The notes under the pieces were generated by a model. It saw only the letters and a list, made by a program, of their open reading frames with translations. It had not been told where the DNA came from and searched no databases. 36,282 bases of DNA from Hyphomicrobiales bacterium (GTDB taxonomy: Bacteria; Pseudomonadota; Alphaproteobacteria; Rhizobiales; Methyloligellaceae). Shown here piece after piece: positions 15,644-24,023 of the stretch (positions are counted from its first letter, which is position 1; each line of letters begins with the position of its first letter). Where the stretch lies: assembly GCA_021775555.1 (NCBI GenBank), contig JAJFHP010000038.1:1-36282 (forward strand). Direction: 5' to 3'. Made by a program: the position numbers and the translations under genes.

Positions 15644-16348
15644 CTACGAGGTCTTTTCTTGCTTTTGCCACAGATCAGGCCGTCTTTCCCGTGTGGTTTT
15701 CTCCGATTGTGCGCGTCGCCACTCGGCAATTTTCTTGTGGTCACCGGAAAGGAGAATATCCGGGATTTTGTGGCCCTCCCATTCACGAGGGCGTGTGTAG
15801 TGAGGATATTCCAGCAGGCCCTGCTCGAAACTCTCTGACACAAGCGAGGTCGCATCACCGAGCACATCCGGCAGAAGCCTGACGCACGCCTCGATCAGTG
15901 CGCAGGCTGCCACCTCGCCGCCCGCCAGCACGAAATCTCCAATGGAGATTTCTTCCACCTCGTGCGCCTCCAGCACGCGCTGGTCCAGCCCCTCGAAACG
16001 CCCGCATAACAGGATAACCCCGGGGCCGTTCGAGAGTTCATGCACTTTTTCCTGTGTAAGGGGCGCGCCGCGTGGCGAGAGATATATCAGCCGCGCATCG
16101 GGGGCCTTCTTCTTCGTGGCATCAAGTGCTGAACCGATTACATCTGCGCGCATCACCATTCCTGGCCCACCGCCTGCGGGGGTGTCATCAACCGAGCGGT
16201 GCTTGTCTTGCGCAAAATCCCGAATGTCGATCACATTGAGCGCCCATGTGCCCTGCACGAGAGCCTTGCCGATGAGGCTCGCGCCAAGCGGCCCGGGAAA
16301 GATTTCCGGCAGTATGGTAAGAACGCTTGCTGTCCAGGGAGGTTTCAT
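15644..16348 (-). CDS. trmD: tRNA (guanine-37-N1)-methyltransferase
   Basis: TrmD methylates G37 in tRNAs reading CNN codons, using S-adenosylmethionine in a knotted fold, and prevents frameshifting. The 234-residue protein has the normal length and the hallmarks [85 protein letters not shown] and the loop [36 protein letters not shown] lies about 11 bases ahead of the ATG. It follows the adenylate cyclase gene by 19 bases on the same strand. Confidence 0.97.
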   Translation of the reverse strand: MKPPWTASVLTILPEIFPGPLGASLIGKALVQGTWALNVIDIRDFAQDKHRSVDDTPAGGGPGMVMRADVIGSALDATKKKAPDARLIYLSPRGAPLTQEKVHELSNGPGVILLCGRFEGLDQRVLEAHEVEEISIGDFVLAGGEVAACALIEACVRLLPDVLGDATSLVSESFEQGLLEYPHYTRPREWEGHKIPDILLSGDHKKIAEWRRAQSEKTTRERRPDLWQKQEKTS

Positions 16349-16367
16349 GAGTTTGAGGACTCCCGTT

Positions 16368-17645
16368 TCACGTTGAGGAGGAAGACTTTAGCAGCCATGT
16401 TTCCAGCGTCCCGATGCCCTTGATTTTTATGCTCCCACGCGGCTCGAAGTGGAAGCTGTCGCGCAGTGCCTGCTGAACTTCTTCCGAAACATGAACCTGG
16501 CCAGGGAGGCCATGCGATTCCAGTCGCGAGGCCAGATTGACCGTTTCACCCCAGACATCATAGGAAAACTTGTTGGTGCCGATGACGCCCGCCATCACCG
16601 GTCCGATCGTCATACCAATCCTGATTTGCAGCTGCATCCCGTGATTATCTGAGATTTTCTCAACGACTCCGGGGAGTTGAAGCGCGACGCTGGACATGCG
16701 GGATGCATGGTCCTTCACCGGCTCGATGACACCGCAAACGGCCATGTAGCCGTCCCCGATCGTTTTGATTTTCTCCACCCCCTGCTCGAACACGATCTTG
16801 TCGAACTCGGTAAAAATTTCATCGAGTATATTCAGCGTTTTTTCCGCACCGAGCCGCTGGGCGAGGGGGGTGAAGCCCGCCAGGTCGGTGAACATGACCG
16901 AGGCTTCGGAGACGCTGTCGGCGATACGTTCGCCGGGGTCTGTTTTCAGTCGTTCGGCCACCGCTACGGGAAGAACATTTTCAAGCAGATGGTCCGCCTC
17001 CGCTCGCGCGCGGTCGGCCAAAGTGAAGGCGTAGGCCACAATGACGGCGATGATGCAGCCGGTCGTGACAAGGGACGATATGTAGAGATTTTTAAGCAGT
17101 GCCGGGTCCGCCTGAATGAGCGCATTTTCCGTCGGGAACAGGAAATATGTCACAAGGTGAAGGACGAGGCCCGAGATGATCGTCACGCCGACCAGCCAGA
17201 GCCTTTCCAGCCCGAATATGGCGAACGGGATCGCCGCCGCGATCATATAGTTCAGCTGCACACCCGACTCGCGCCCGAGGGTCATCACGAAAAAGAACAG
17301 CGCCGCGAACTCCACCACGGCGATGATGATCGCTGCCGCGATTTCTCCAAAGCGATGGGCGAGAGGGATCAGAAGTACGCCGAAGCCGAGCGCCAGATTG
17401 ACGATCACGAGAGTGAAGTATTTCTCCTCGTCCATCAGCATGAACTGGACTGCAAACACGAAGGAAAAGATCGAGATCAGGAACACGGTGACGTTGATCA
17501 CCATGAGCCGCCTTCGCACGCGCAGGGCGTACTCTTGCGTGCCAATCTCGGCCACGGGCGCGAGCCGGCTGATCCATGCGGTTATGAACTCACCGGCTCC
17601 GGACATCTTCGCCCGGTTTTTCGTCATCTTGCGAGGTGCTCCCAT
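16368..17645 (-). CDS. Membrane-bound class III adenylate cyclase
   Basis: A 425-residue protein. The N-terminal half has six predicted membrane helices (about 48-70, 76-95, 100-122, 131-145, 149-170, 187-208). A linker, [18 protein letters not shown], leads to a class III cyclase domain at about 244-420. Metal-binding Asp254 ([12 protein letters not shown]) and Asp298 ([12 protein letters not shown]) are present. The purine-specifying pair is Lys294 and Asp363 ([17 protein letters not shown]), which selects ATP, and the transition-state residues Asn370 and Arg374 are also there. So it should make cyclic AMP and looks catalytically intact. No sensor domain other than the helices is evident. 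It lies 52 bases after rimM and 19 before trmD on the same strand, an unusual place for a signalling enzyme. The exact start (17645, 17627 or 17606) is uncertain. Confidence 0.92.
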   Translation of the reverse strand: MGAPRKMTKNRAKMSGAGEFITAWISRLAPVAEIGTQEYALRVRRRLMVINVTVFLISIFSFVFAVQFMLMDEEKYFTLVIVNLALGFGVLLIPLAHRFGEIAAAIIIAVVEFAALFFFVMTLGRESGVQLNYMIAAAIPFAIFGLERLWLVGVTIISGLVLHLVTYFLFPTENALIQADPALLKNLYISSLVTTGCIIAVIVAYAFTLADRARAEADHLLENVLPVAVAERLKTDPGERIADSVSEASVMFTDLAGFTPLAQRLGAEKTLNILDEIFTEFDKIVFEQGVEKIKTIGDGYMAVCGVIEPVKDHASRMSSVALQLPGVVEKISDNHGMQLQIRIGMTIGPVMAGVIGTNKFSYDVWGETVNLASRLESHGLPGQVHVSEEVQQALRDSFHFEPRGSIKIKGIGTLETWLLKSSSST

Positions 17646-17697
17646 AAGGACCAGATTGTCTGAAGCAACCAGTCTATCGGCTCACGGTCTTGGAGTC

Positions 17698-18222
17698 TCA
17701 GTCCTCGAAAATTCCTTCTGGCGGCTGCATCAGCATCCAGCCGGCCTCGCGGTCGATATCGGGGACGATCTCTTTGGTGAAGGGGACGAGCACCGTGGCG
17801 CCGCCGGTGGCGGGGCGGACTTCCAGCAGATCACCCGCGCCGAAATTTTGCACCGAGACAACCTGGCCAAGTGCAGAACCATTCTCGTTAATCGCCACCA
17901 TCCCGATCAGATCTTCAAAATAATAGGTTGAGTCGTCACTGATGTCTGGAAGCCGTGCACGCTCCACATAGAATTCGACCCCCTTGAGTGCATCTGCCTC
18001 CTCGCGGGTGGAGACGCCTTTCAACCGGGCAACGACGCCATCCTTGATGGCTTTCACATTCGAGATTTCAAACTGGCGCACGCCAGCCTCATTCTGCAAA
18101 GGGCCGTAATTCCCGATGGCTAGCGGATCTTGGGTAAATGTCTTGATACGGACCTCACCCTTGAGGCCGCGCGCGCCAATTGCGCGGCCCAGGCATACGC
18201 GTCTGGCGTCCTCATCCGGCAT
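17698..18222 (-). CDS. rimM: 16S rRNA processing protein RimM
   Basis: RimM assists maturation of the 30S head and binds S19. The 174-residue product shows RVCLGRAIGARGLKGEVRIKTFT at the N-terminus, the beta-barrel domain to about residue 90, and the PRC-barrel half beginning with YYFEDLIGMVAINENGSALGQVVSVQNFGAGDLLEVR and ending VLVPFTKEIVPDIDREAGWM. Normal length for the family. It sits 33 bases downstream of rpsP in the standard rpsP-rimM-trmD order, here interrupted by the cyclase gene. The ribosome binding site before the ATG is weak. Confidence 0.96.
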   Translation of the reverse strand: MPDEDARRVCLGRAIGARGLKGEVRIKTFTQDPLAIGNYGPLQNEAGVRQFEISNVKAIKDGVVARLKGVSTREEADALKGVEFYVERARLPDISDDSTYYFEDLIGMVAINENGSALGQVVSVQNFGAGDLLEVRPATGGATVLVPFTKEIVPDIDREAGWMLMQPPEGIFED

Positions 18223-18255
18223 AGGTAATCAGCGGTATTTGCAAGGCAACGCTCT

Positions 18256-18810
18256 CTAGTCCTTCTTTTCTTCTTCGGCAGCTTCTGCAGGGGCTTCCTC
18301 GGCAGGTGCTTCTTCAGCCGTGGTTTCTTCTGCGGCGGCTTCTTCAGCAGGCGTTTCTTCCGCAGAAGCCTCGGTTGCGGCTTCCTCAGCGGGAGCCTCC
18401 TCAGCAGGAGCATCTTCGGCGGGAGTTTCCTCGGCCGGTGCGGCGGCAGCGGCTTTGGCCTCTTCCTTGGCCTTCTCCTCTGCTTCACGCTTGGCTTCCT
18501 CGCGGTCGAGGCGTTTCTGACCGGGCAGGGCTTTTTGCGGATTGTTGCGGGCTTTGCGTTTCATGATGCCGGCTTCATCGAGAAAGCGGTTCACACGGTC
18601 CGACGGGAGTGCACCGACGCTGAGCCAATGCTTGATGCGATCCTCGGCAAGCGTGATGCGGTCCTCATGGTCCTTTGGCAGCAGCGGGTCATAGGTGCCG
18701 ACACGTTCGATATAACGTCCATCACGCGGCTTGCGGCTGTCTGCAACGACGATCCGGAAATAAGGGCGCTTTTTTGCCCCGCCCCGTGACATTCTGATTT
18801 TCAGTGACAT
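18256..18810 (-). CDS. rpsP: 30S ribosomal protein S16 with long acidic repeat tail
   Basis: S16 is needed for 30S assembly. Residues 1 to about 80 are the conserved core ([56 protein letters not shown]). Ordinary S16 is 80-90 residues; this one has 184. Residues 100-120 are charged and helical, and 121-180 are an imperfect repeat of [10 protein letters not shown] units, strongly acidic, ending EEKKD. The nucleotide sequence there is correspondingly repetitive, but the frame is intact. Acid Ala/Glu tails on S16 occur in other alphaproteobacteria. It lies 56 bases after ffh on the same strand. Confidence 0.97.
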   Translation of the reverse strand: MSLKIRMSRGGAKKRPYFRIVVADSRKPRDGRYIERVGTYDPLLPKDHEDRITLAEDRIKHWLSVGALPSDRVNRFLDEAGIMKRKARNNPQKALPGQKRLDREEAKREAEEKAKEEAKAAAAAPAEETPAEDAPAEEAPAEEAATEASAEETPAEEAAAEETTAEEAPAEEAPAEAAEEEKKD

Positions 18811-18866
18811 CTACTCAGTTTCCTTCTGGTTCAATTCTCGTATCTGTTCAAATTCGTGAAAAGGGA

Positions 18867-20348
18867 TCATTTCTTCTTTCCCGGCAGACCTGGAAGTCCA
18901 GGTGGCAATCCACCAGTTCCAAGCCCGGGCAATCCTTGCGGCATTCCCGGGGGTACGCCGGGAAGCCCCGGAGGTGCGGCACCCGGGTCAAACCCTTCCG
19001 GCATCTCCGGCATGCCACCGCCGCCGAACAGGCCAGCCATGCCGCCCTTGCCCTTGCCCATTTTCTTCATCATGTCCGCCATGGTGCGGTGCATCTTCAG
19101 CAGCTTGTTGATGTCCTGCACGGTGGTGCCGGAGCCTGCCGCGACGCGCTTCTTGCGCGAGGCATTGAGTAACTTGGGGACACGGCGTTCTTTCAAGGTC
19201 ATGGAAGAGATGATCGCCTGCTGGCGCTTGACGACCGAATTGTCGAGATCCGCTTCCTCGATCTGCTTCTTCATCTTGCCGATGCCGGGAAGCATGTTGA
19301 GTACACCGGACATGCCGCCGATCTTCTCCATCTGCTTGAGCTGGTCCGACAAGTCTTCAAGATCGAAGGCGCCCTTGCGCATCTTGCGCGCAATTTTTTC
19401 CGCTTGTTCCGCATCGAGCGTTTCAGCCGCCTTCTCGACCAGCGAGACGACATCGCCCATACCGAGAATACGGTTGGCGATCCGGTCGGGGTGGAAGTCT
19501 TCCAGCGCGTCGATTTTTTCACCGGTGCCGATAAGCTTGATGGGCTTGCCAGTCACCGCACGCATGGAGAGCGCAGCACCGCCACGTCCGTCACCGTCAA
19601 CACGGGTCAGCACGATGCCCGTGAGGGACACGCATTCATCGAAACTTTTGGCCAGGTTCACGGCGTCCTGACCGGTCAGTGCGTCAGCCACCAGCAGAGT
19701 CTCGTGTGGTTTGGAAACCTTGAAAATCTCGGCCGTCTCGGCCATCAGCTCTTCATCGATATGGGTGCGGCCAGCCGTATCCAGCATCACGACGTCATAG
19801 CCGCCTGTCTTGGCGTCTTTGATGGCACGCTTGGCGATCTGGACCGGGGTTTGCCCCTCCTTGATCGGGAGAGTGTCCACTTCAACCTGTTCGCCGAGCA
19901 CACGCAGCTGCTCCTGCGCCGCCGGGCGACGAGTGTCGAGCGAGGCCATCAGGATTTTTTTCTTGTCCCGCCTTGACAGCCTGAGCGCGATCTTGGCGCA
20001 TGTGGTCGTTTTGCCCGAGCCCTGAAGGCCCACCAGCATGATCGGGACCGGCGCCTTGGCTTTCAGGTCGATGCCAACCGCGTCATCGCCGAGCATCGCC
20101 ACCAGTTCGTCATTGACGATCTTGATGACCTGCTGGCCCGGCGTTATCGATTTGAGGACTTCGTGACCGACAGCTTTTTCCTGAACGGTGTCGATGAAGC
20201 CGCGAACCACGTCCAGCGCCACATCGGCTTCGAGCAGCGCCCGGCGCACTTCGCGCATGGCTTCAGCCACATCACTCTCGCTCAACGCACCTCTGCCGGT
20301 GAGCTTGTCGAATATGCCTGTCAGGCGATCTGAGAGTGTCTCAAACAT
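18867..20348 (-). CDS. ffh: Signal recognition particle protein Ffh (SRP54)
   Basis: The GTPase of the signal recognition particle, which binds 4.5S RNA and signal peptides and docks with FtsY. The 493-residue protein has the N domain (LSDRLTGIFDKLTGRGALSE), the G domain with GLQGSGKTTTCAKIAL, DTRRPAAQEQL, DTAGR and TRVDGDGRGGAAL, and the methionine-rich M domain (MRKGAFDLEDLSDQLKQMEK, then MTLKERRVPKLLNASRKKRVAAGSGTTVQDINKLLK, the RNA-binding part). The last 60 residues are a Gly/Pro/Met/Leu tail ending in KKK. GGAAGAAG lies ahead of the ATG. I found no 4.5S RNA signature in the nearby gap. It heads the ffh-rpsP-rimM run. Confidence 0.97.
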   Translation of the reverse strand: MFETLSDRLTGIFDKLTGRGALSESDVAEAMREVRRALLEADVALDVVRGFIDTVQEKAVGHEVLKSITPGQQVIKIVNDELVAMLGDDAVGIDLKAKAPVPIMLVGLQGSGKTTTCAKIALRLSRRDKKKILMASLDTRRPAAQEQLRVLGEQVEVDTLPIKEGQTPVQIAKRAIKDAKTGGYDVVMLDTAGRTHIDEELMAETAEIFKVSKPHETLLVADALTGQDAVNLAKSFDECVSLTGIVLTRVDGDGRGGAALSMRAVTGKPIKLIGTGEKIDALEDFHPDRIANRILGMGDVVSLVEKAAETLDAEQAEKIARKMRKGAFDLEDLSDQLKQMEKIGGMSGVLNMLPGIGKMKKQIEEADLDNSVVKRQQAIISSMTLKERRVPKLLNASRKKRVAAGSGTTVQDINKLLKMHRTMADMMKKMGKGKGGMAGLFGGGGMPEMPEGFDPGAAPPGLPGVPPGMPQGLPGLGTGGLPPGLPGLPGKKK

Positions 20349-20400
20349 TCACTTCTTCCAATGGGGCGCGCTCAATCAGGCGAGCCGGCAGCGCAACGCG

Positions 20401-20435
20401 AAAAGCACCCGTGGGCGAACCTTCGCTGACGGGTG
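20401..20435 (-). terminator. Intrinsic terminator after the formate/nitrite-type channel gene
   Basis: CACCCGT (20406-20412) pairs with ACGGGTG (20429-20435), and inside it GCGAA (20415-20419) pairs with TTCGC (20422-20426). On the minus strand the stem is followed by CTTTT (bases 20405-20401). It ends transcription coming from the channel gene before ffh begins at 20348. The U-run is short, so it may be partial. The remaining 137 bases of this gap show no gene. Confidence 0.5.
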
Positions 20436-20572
20436 TGGACCTCCCTGCCTCCCGGTGGACACTAAAAGTCTACCATGTGCAGGGTGGCGGCTCGAAAAGT
20501 CGGGCCTTACCAGAATTTGGCCGGAGTGTTGTTCAACCCGTCTGCGAAGTCAAGCAGTGCGGGAGAGGGAAT

Positions 20573-21412
20573 TCAGCTGTTGTTTCTCTTTCCGTAGATC
20601 ACCCAGTAAACCAATGCGACCGCCCCTCCTCCGCCGACAATATTTCCAAGCGTTACCGGAACCATGTTTTGTACGAAATCGCCAAGGTTGCCCTCTGCAC
20701 CCTGAAGCAAGCCCACCGGGATCAAGTAGAAATTTGCAATGGAATGTTCGAAGCCCAGTGCGACAAAGGCCGTGACCGGGAAAATGAGTGCCATGATTTT
20801 TCCCGAAACGCGATGCGACGCGTAACTGATCCACACTGCCAGGCAAACCAGGGCATTGCACAGGATACCGCGCACGAAAGCCTCAATGAACGGCAATTGC
20901 ATCTTGGTTTGGGCGATTTCCGCAGCGGTAGCGCCCACGCCTCCCAGTTGAAGCGTGCCCGACCAGAACATGAGAAGAGCGATCACCATCGCCCCGGCCC
21001 CATTGGAGACATAGGTTGCGGCCCAGTTACGGATGAGTTGCATGGTGGAGGCCTCACTATCAGCCCAGGCCATGACAATAAGATTGTTGCCGGTAAAGAG
21101 TTCCGCGCCAGCGATAACCACAAGCACCAGCCCGAGGCTGAATGCCACTCCTCCCAGGAGTTTGCCGACGCCAAAACCAAGCGTATTGCCAGTGATTACG
21201 AGAGTGTAGAACGCGGCTCCAAACGCAATAAAGACACCTGCGAGCATGCCCAGCATGAGCAGCTTGTCGAGCGGCATTCGCGCTTTGGTAATGCCTGCCG
21301 TTTCGACCCGGGCCGCGATCTCCATGGGAGAGTAGGCATCAATGCCGGTCACATTAAGGGATTGCTGTTCACGTGTAGCACGACGGCGTGCCGGCGCTTT
21401 TTTCACTGCCAT
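20573..21412 (-). CDS. Formate/nitrite transporter family channel
   Basis: A 279-residue inner-membrane protein of the formate/nitrite (FNT) family, pentameric channels for small monovalent anions such as formate, nitrite or hydrosulfide. Six membrane helices are visible. Family signatures are ITKARMPLDKLLMLGMLAGVFIAFGA, GAELFTGNNLIVMAW, LIRNWAATYVSNGAGA, ILCNALVCLAVWIS, AFVALGFEHSIANFYLIPVGLL and TLGNIVGGGGAV. The N-terminal 20 residues are basic (KKAPARRRATREQQ), in the cytoplasm. AAGGGA lies six bases ahead of the ATG. Substrate cannot be told from context: no nitrate, formate or sulfite genes adjoin it. Confidence 0.93.
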   Translation of the reverse strand: MAVKKAPARRRATREQQSLNVTGIDAYSPMEIAARVETAGITKARMPLDKLLMLGMLAGVFIAFGAAFYTLVITGNTLGFGVGKLLGGVAFSLGLVLVVIAGAELFTGNNLIVMAWADSEASTMQLIRNWAATYVSNGAGAMVIALLMFWSGTLQLGGVGATAAEIAQTKMQLPFIEAFVRGILCNALVCLAVWISYASHRVSGKIMALIFPVTAFVALGFEHSIANFYLIPVGLLQGAEGNLGDFVQNMVPVTLGNIVGGGGAVALVYWVIYGKRNNS

Positions 21413-21460
21413 GTCATCCCTTCACCGGTCCGGTATAGAACCCAAATCTGATTTTTTAGA

Positions 21461-21634
21461 TTATTTCGTCATGGCAAATGCCGCCGCGACAAGACCTTTG
21501 AGGGGTGCGAGCAGTCTCAATTCGAAAATTGGAGCCTTGGAATCCGAGCCTGAAAGGCGGATGGCCTTGCGGGATGCCAGTTCATCCCGGATTTCCGCCC
21601 AAAGCAATCTTTGCATTTTCGGGTCAGCGCACAT
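21461..21634 (-). CDS. Small protein of 57 residues, unrecognised
   Basis: An open frame of 57 codons, below common cut-offs, that reads coherently: a charged helical start (MQRLLWAEIRDELASRKAIR), a Ser/Gly turn, and a hydrophobic end (IFELRLLAPLKGLVAAAFAM). Either the ATG at 21634 or one six codons later could start it; neither has a strong ribosome binding site. It lies 48 bases upstream of the channel gene on the same strand and could be its leader gene. I cannot link it to a family; it may be spurious. Confidence 0.4.
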   Translation of the reverse strand: MCADPKMQRLLWAEIRDELASRKAIRLSGSDSKAPIFELRLLAPLKGLVAAAFAMTK

Positions 21635-21692
21635 GGATGATATTTAGCCCATGACGCGCCAAAGCGGTAGCCCTGAGGCCTGCCACGCCAGA

Positions 21693-22001
21693 CTATCTGC
21701 GGCCACCATGGTCGTCTTGTTGAGATTCCCAGAAATCCAGATGCTGGCGCCGCAGGGTATCGGAGCAGGGATGGCTTCGAGAAAAGAAACCCGATTGCGT
21801 GCAATAAATCCAGGAGCCGCCCGGTAGCTTGACCTGGTATCCAAACTGGGCAACGCGAACCGGCGCCCTGACAGCGCCGTTACCATAATCGCTTCTCGCT
21901 GTGACATATCCGGCATAGGCGCCTGCCAAGCTTACGGAAAAGCTGGAAAACATGACCGTCATGGCGATTGCCAATGATATGGCGGTTCTGTTGAAGGCCA
22001 T
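21693..22001 (-). CDS. Small secreted protein, unrecognised
   Basis: A 102-residue protein with a signal peptide of about 27 residues (MAFNRTAISLAIAMTVMFSS, cleaved near SLAGA). The mature part has a Tyr/Gly-rich beginning (AYAGYVTARSDYGNGAVRAP), a WIYC and a later Cys that could form one disulfide, and a charged end (LDFWESQQDDHGGRR). GAGAGGA lies about nine bases ahead of the ATG, which supports the start. It is divergent from the TPR-methyltransferase gene across 200 bases. That gap contains a small hairpin (ATCAC-N4-GTGAT at 22079-22092) and nothing else I can support. Confidence 0.65.
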   Translation of the reverse strand: MAFNRTAISLAIAMTVMFSSFSVSLAGAYAGYVTARSDYGNGAVRAPVRVAQFGYQVKLPGGSWIYCTQSGFFSRSHPCSDTLRRQHLDFWESQQDDHGGRR

Positions 22002-22201
22002 CTGCCGGGTCCTCTCGATACGGGGCTGCGCCTGAACCTTATATTTTGGTGTTCATTGCGCCACTTTCAAGGCGATAAATCACAACCGTGATCGTAGTTC
22101 TCTCTGGCGTTGTCTGTAAAAAAACGCGCATCTGACACGGAATGTGATACCGCTTCAGAAGCCGTGCGGCAAATTCGAAGCGCTGACATCAATAGAGACG
22201 C

Positions 22202-24019
22202 ATGACATCCAGACGCAAGTTGACAGGGGCCGCGTTGCAGAGCGCGGAAATGGGAACGCGGGCCTTCAAGGCGGGTGATCTGGAGACAGCCCACAGCCTG
22301 CTCGCGGAGGCTGCCAGCGCCAGCCACGATCCCCGTGTTCTGGTCAATCTGGGGCTGGTTCTTCAGGGCAAAGGCGAAATCGACGAGGCGGCCAGAACCC
22401 TGAGCAAGGCACTCAGCCTGGAGCCGAAAAAAGTCGAGTTTGCACGACCCTTTCATGCACTCGCGCGGCGCTTTGTTGTGCGCCATCCTGAAACGCTCAA
22501 TCGGGCTGGCCTGAAAGCCGCGCTCGACTTCGACACGCTGGATCTCCAGCCCATGGTGGAATTGGCCCTCTCGCATATCTATGCGCAGCCTGATCTTTCC
22601 GAAGCCAGAACGCGGGCCAAACAGGGCGATGCCTGCAAAACAGCTTCAGACCTTCTGGATAAACGTCCGGCGAAAATCCTGAGCGACGAGCTTTTTCTCA
22701 AGGCTCTCAGAACCGGAAAGAACACGGATCCCGACCTCGAACGGCTGTTGGTGTCGTTTAGGTACTACCTGCTACTTTCCATGCCCCCGGAGCGCTTTGA
22801 AGAAGACCGTGACCTCTATGCCCTGTTTCTGGCGCTGATCGCGCAGTGCATCCAGAACGAGCATGTCTGGCCGCGCAGCGAGGCCGAGACCGAGGCGCTT
22901 CAGACCCTGAGCGTCGATCGGGAGGAATTGCTGTCCGGCGATACTGAACAAGCCCGCCGTCTGGGGTTGCAATTGCTTTACCAGCCCATCGAAGAAAGTG
23001 ACTTGAGTGATGTGACCATCGATGAAATTGCGCGCATACGGCCCAGGGCGCTGGCCGGGATGTTGTCTGACTATTGCTGTGAACGGGTCGAGGAGAAGCG
23101 GCTGTCCGAGACGATCCCGCGCTATGGCGAAATTACGGATAAGATATCTCTCACGGTGGCCGGGCAATATGAGAAGAGCCCCTATCCGCGCTGGACCAGC
23201 CTGCATGTCGCCAGGCCGGGCGGCTTACGCCATTTCCTTTCCCACTTGATCGGCGAGGACAAGCTGACCTTCATGGATGCCCCTTTCGATGTTCTGATCG
23301 CCGGCTGCGGGACGGGACAGCAGGCCGCACTCTCGGCTTCCGGTTATGGAGGGATGGCCCAGCTGATGGCGATCGATATTTCCCTGCCTAGCCTCGCCTA
23401 CGCCAAACGCATGTGCGGGAAATACCGGATTGAAAACGTTGAGTTCGCGCAGGCCGATATCCAGAATGCTGCACATCTGAAAAAGCAGTTCGACATTGTC
23501 GAGTGCATCGGTGTGCTGCATCACATGGCTAGCCCCTTTGCCGGTTGGCAGACGCTTCTTGACCAGCTCAAGCCGGGCGGGCTGATGTATATCGGTTTGT
23601 ACTCCGCCATATCGCGCGCCAATATCGCCGCGCTGCGCGCTGACCCGGTAAACCCCAAACCCGGTTGTTCCGATGACGACGCACGCGCTTACCGCACGCA
23701 ACTAATGTCACGGGATGAGCACGAGCCGGGTTCCGAGCTTCGAGGATCGGATGATTTCTATTCCTTGAGCGAGTTTCGTGATCTCGTGCTGCATGAGAGT
23801 GAGCAGCAGATGACGCTGGAGCAGATCGAGACTTTCCTGAATGAGAATGGACTCGTGTTCCGTGGCTTTACACTCGATCCGCACAGGAGCGAGGATTTCG
23901 CGAAACGTTATCCGGACGATGCGTTGCCCGGGAGCCTCAGCAACTGGTCGGATTTCGAACAGGACGAGACCGGCCTTTTTGACGGCATGTATCTGTTCTG
24001 GTGCGAGAAGAAGACTTGA
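22202..24019 (+). CDS. TPR-domain protein fused to a class I SAM-dependent methyltransferase
   Basis: A 605-residue cytoplasmic protein. Residues about 15-75 hold two TPR-like helical pairs (AFKAGDLETAHSLLAEAASAS, VLVNLGLVLQGKGEIDEAARTLSKALSLEP). A helical middle part of unknown fold (about 90-310) contains paired cysteines (DYCCERV). YEKSPYPRWTSL marks the start of the methyltransferase half. Motif I is VLIAGCGTGQQAALSAS from about residue 361, followed by AIDISLPSLAYAKR, FAQADIQN, FDIVECIGVLHHM and LKPGGLMYIGLYS. The substrate is unknown; proteins of this layout in proteobacteria are thought to modify proteins or small molecules. It stops five bases before the convergent small methyltransferase gene. 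Its own ribosome binding site is weak (AGAG). Confidence 0.85.
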   Translation: MTSRRKLTGAALQSAEMGTRAFKAGDLETAHSLLAEAASASHDPRVLVNLGLVLQGKGEIDEAARTLSKALSLEPKKVEFARPFHALARRFVVRHPETLNRAGLKAALDFDTLDLQPMVELALSHIYAQPDLSEARTRAKQGDACKTASDLLDKRPAKILSDELFLKALRTGKNTDPDLERLLVSFRYYLLLSMPPERFEEDRDLYALFLALIAQCIQNEHVWPRSEAETEALQTLSVDREELLSGDTEQARRLGLQLLYQPIEESDLSDVTIDEIARIRPRALAGMLSDYCCERVEEKRLSETIPRYGEITDKISLTVAGQYEKSPYPRWTSLHVARPGGLRHFLSHLIGEDKLTFMDAPFDVLIAGCGTGQQAALSASGYGGMAQLMAIDISLPSLAYAKRMCGKYRIENVEFAQADIQNAAHLKKQFDIVECIGVLHHMASPFAGWQTLLDQLKPGGLMYIGLYSAISRANIAALRADPVNPKPGCSDDDARAYRTQLMSRDEHEPGSELRGSDDFYSLSEFRDLVLHESEQQMTLEQIETFLNENGLVFRGFTLDPHRSEDFAKRYPDDALPGSLSNWSDFEQDETGLFDGMYLFWCEKKT

Positions 24020-24023
24020 TCGG

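Noticed and set aside
16677-17663. Plus-strand open frame of 328 codons opposite the adenylate cyclase
   Set aside because: It is rich in His/Asp/Arg without any fold-like pattern, and the opposite strand carries all cyclase motifs.
18270-18450. A DNA repeat array (CRISPR-like or minisatellite)
   Set aside because: The repetition is the coding sequence of the Ala/Glu tail of S16, without constant repeats and spacers.
18856-19671. Plus-strand frame of 271 codons opposite ffh
   Set aside because: Ser/Pro-rich reading of the Ffh complement; no family features.
20436-20572. A 4.5S RNA gene in the gap before ffh
   Set aside because: The conserved GGTCCGGAAGGAAGCAGCC core is absent on both strands.
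20336-21451. Plus-strand open frame of 371 codons opposite the formate/nitrite channel
   Set aside because: Composition is that of an antisense frame (many Cys, His, Arg), and the channel on the other strand is unmistakable.
21471-21647. Plus-strand frame starting MANAAATRPLRG
   Set aside because: Its opposite strand gives a more protein-like 57-residue frame, and no ribosome site precedes it.
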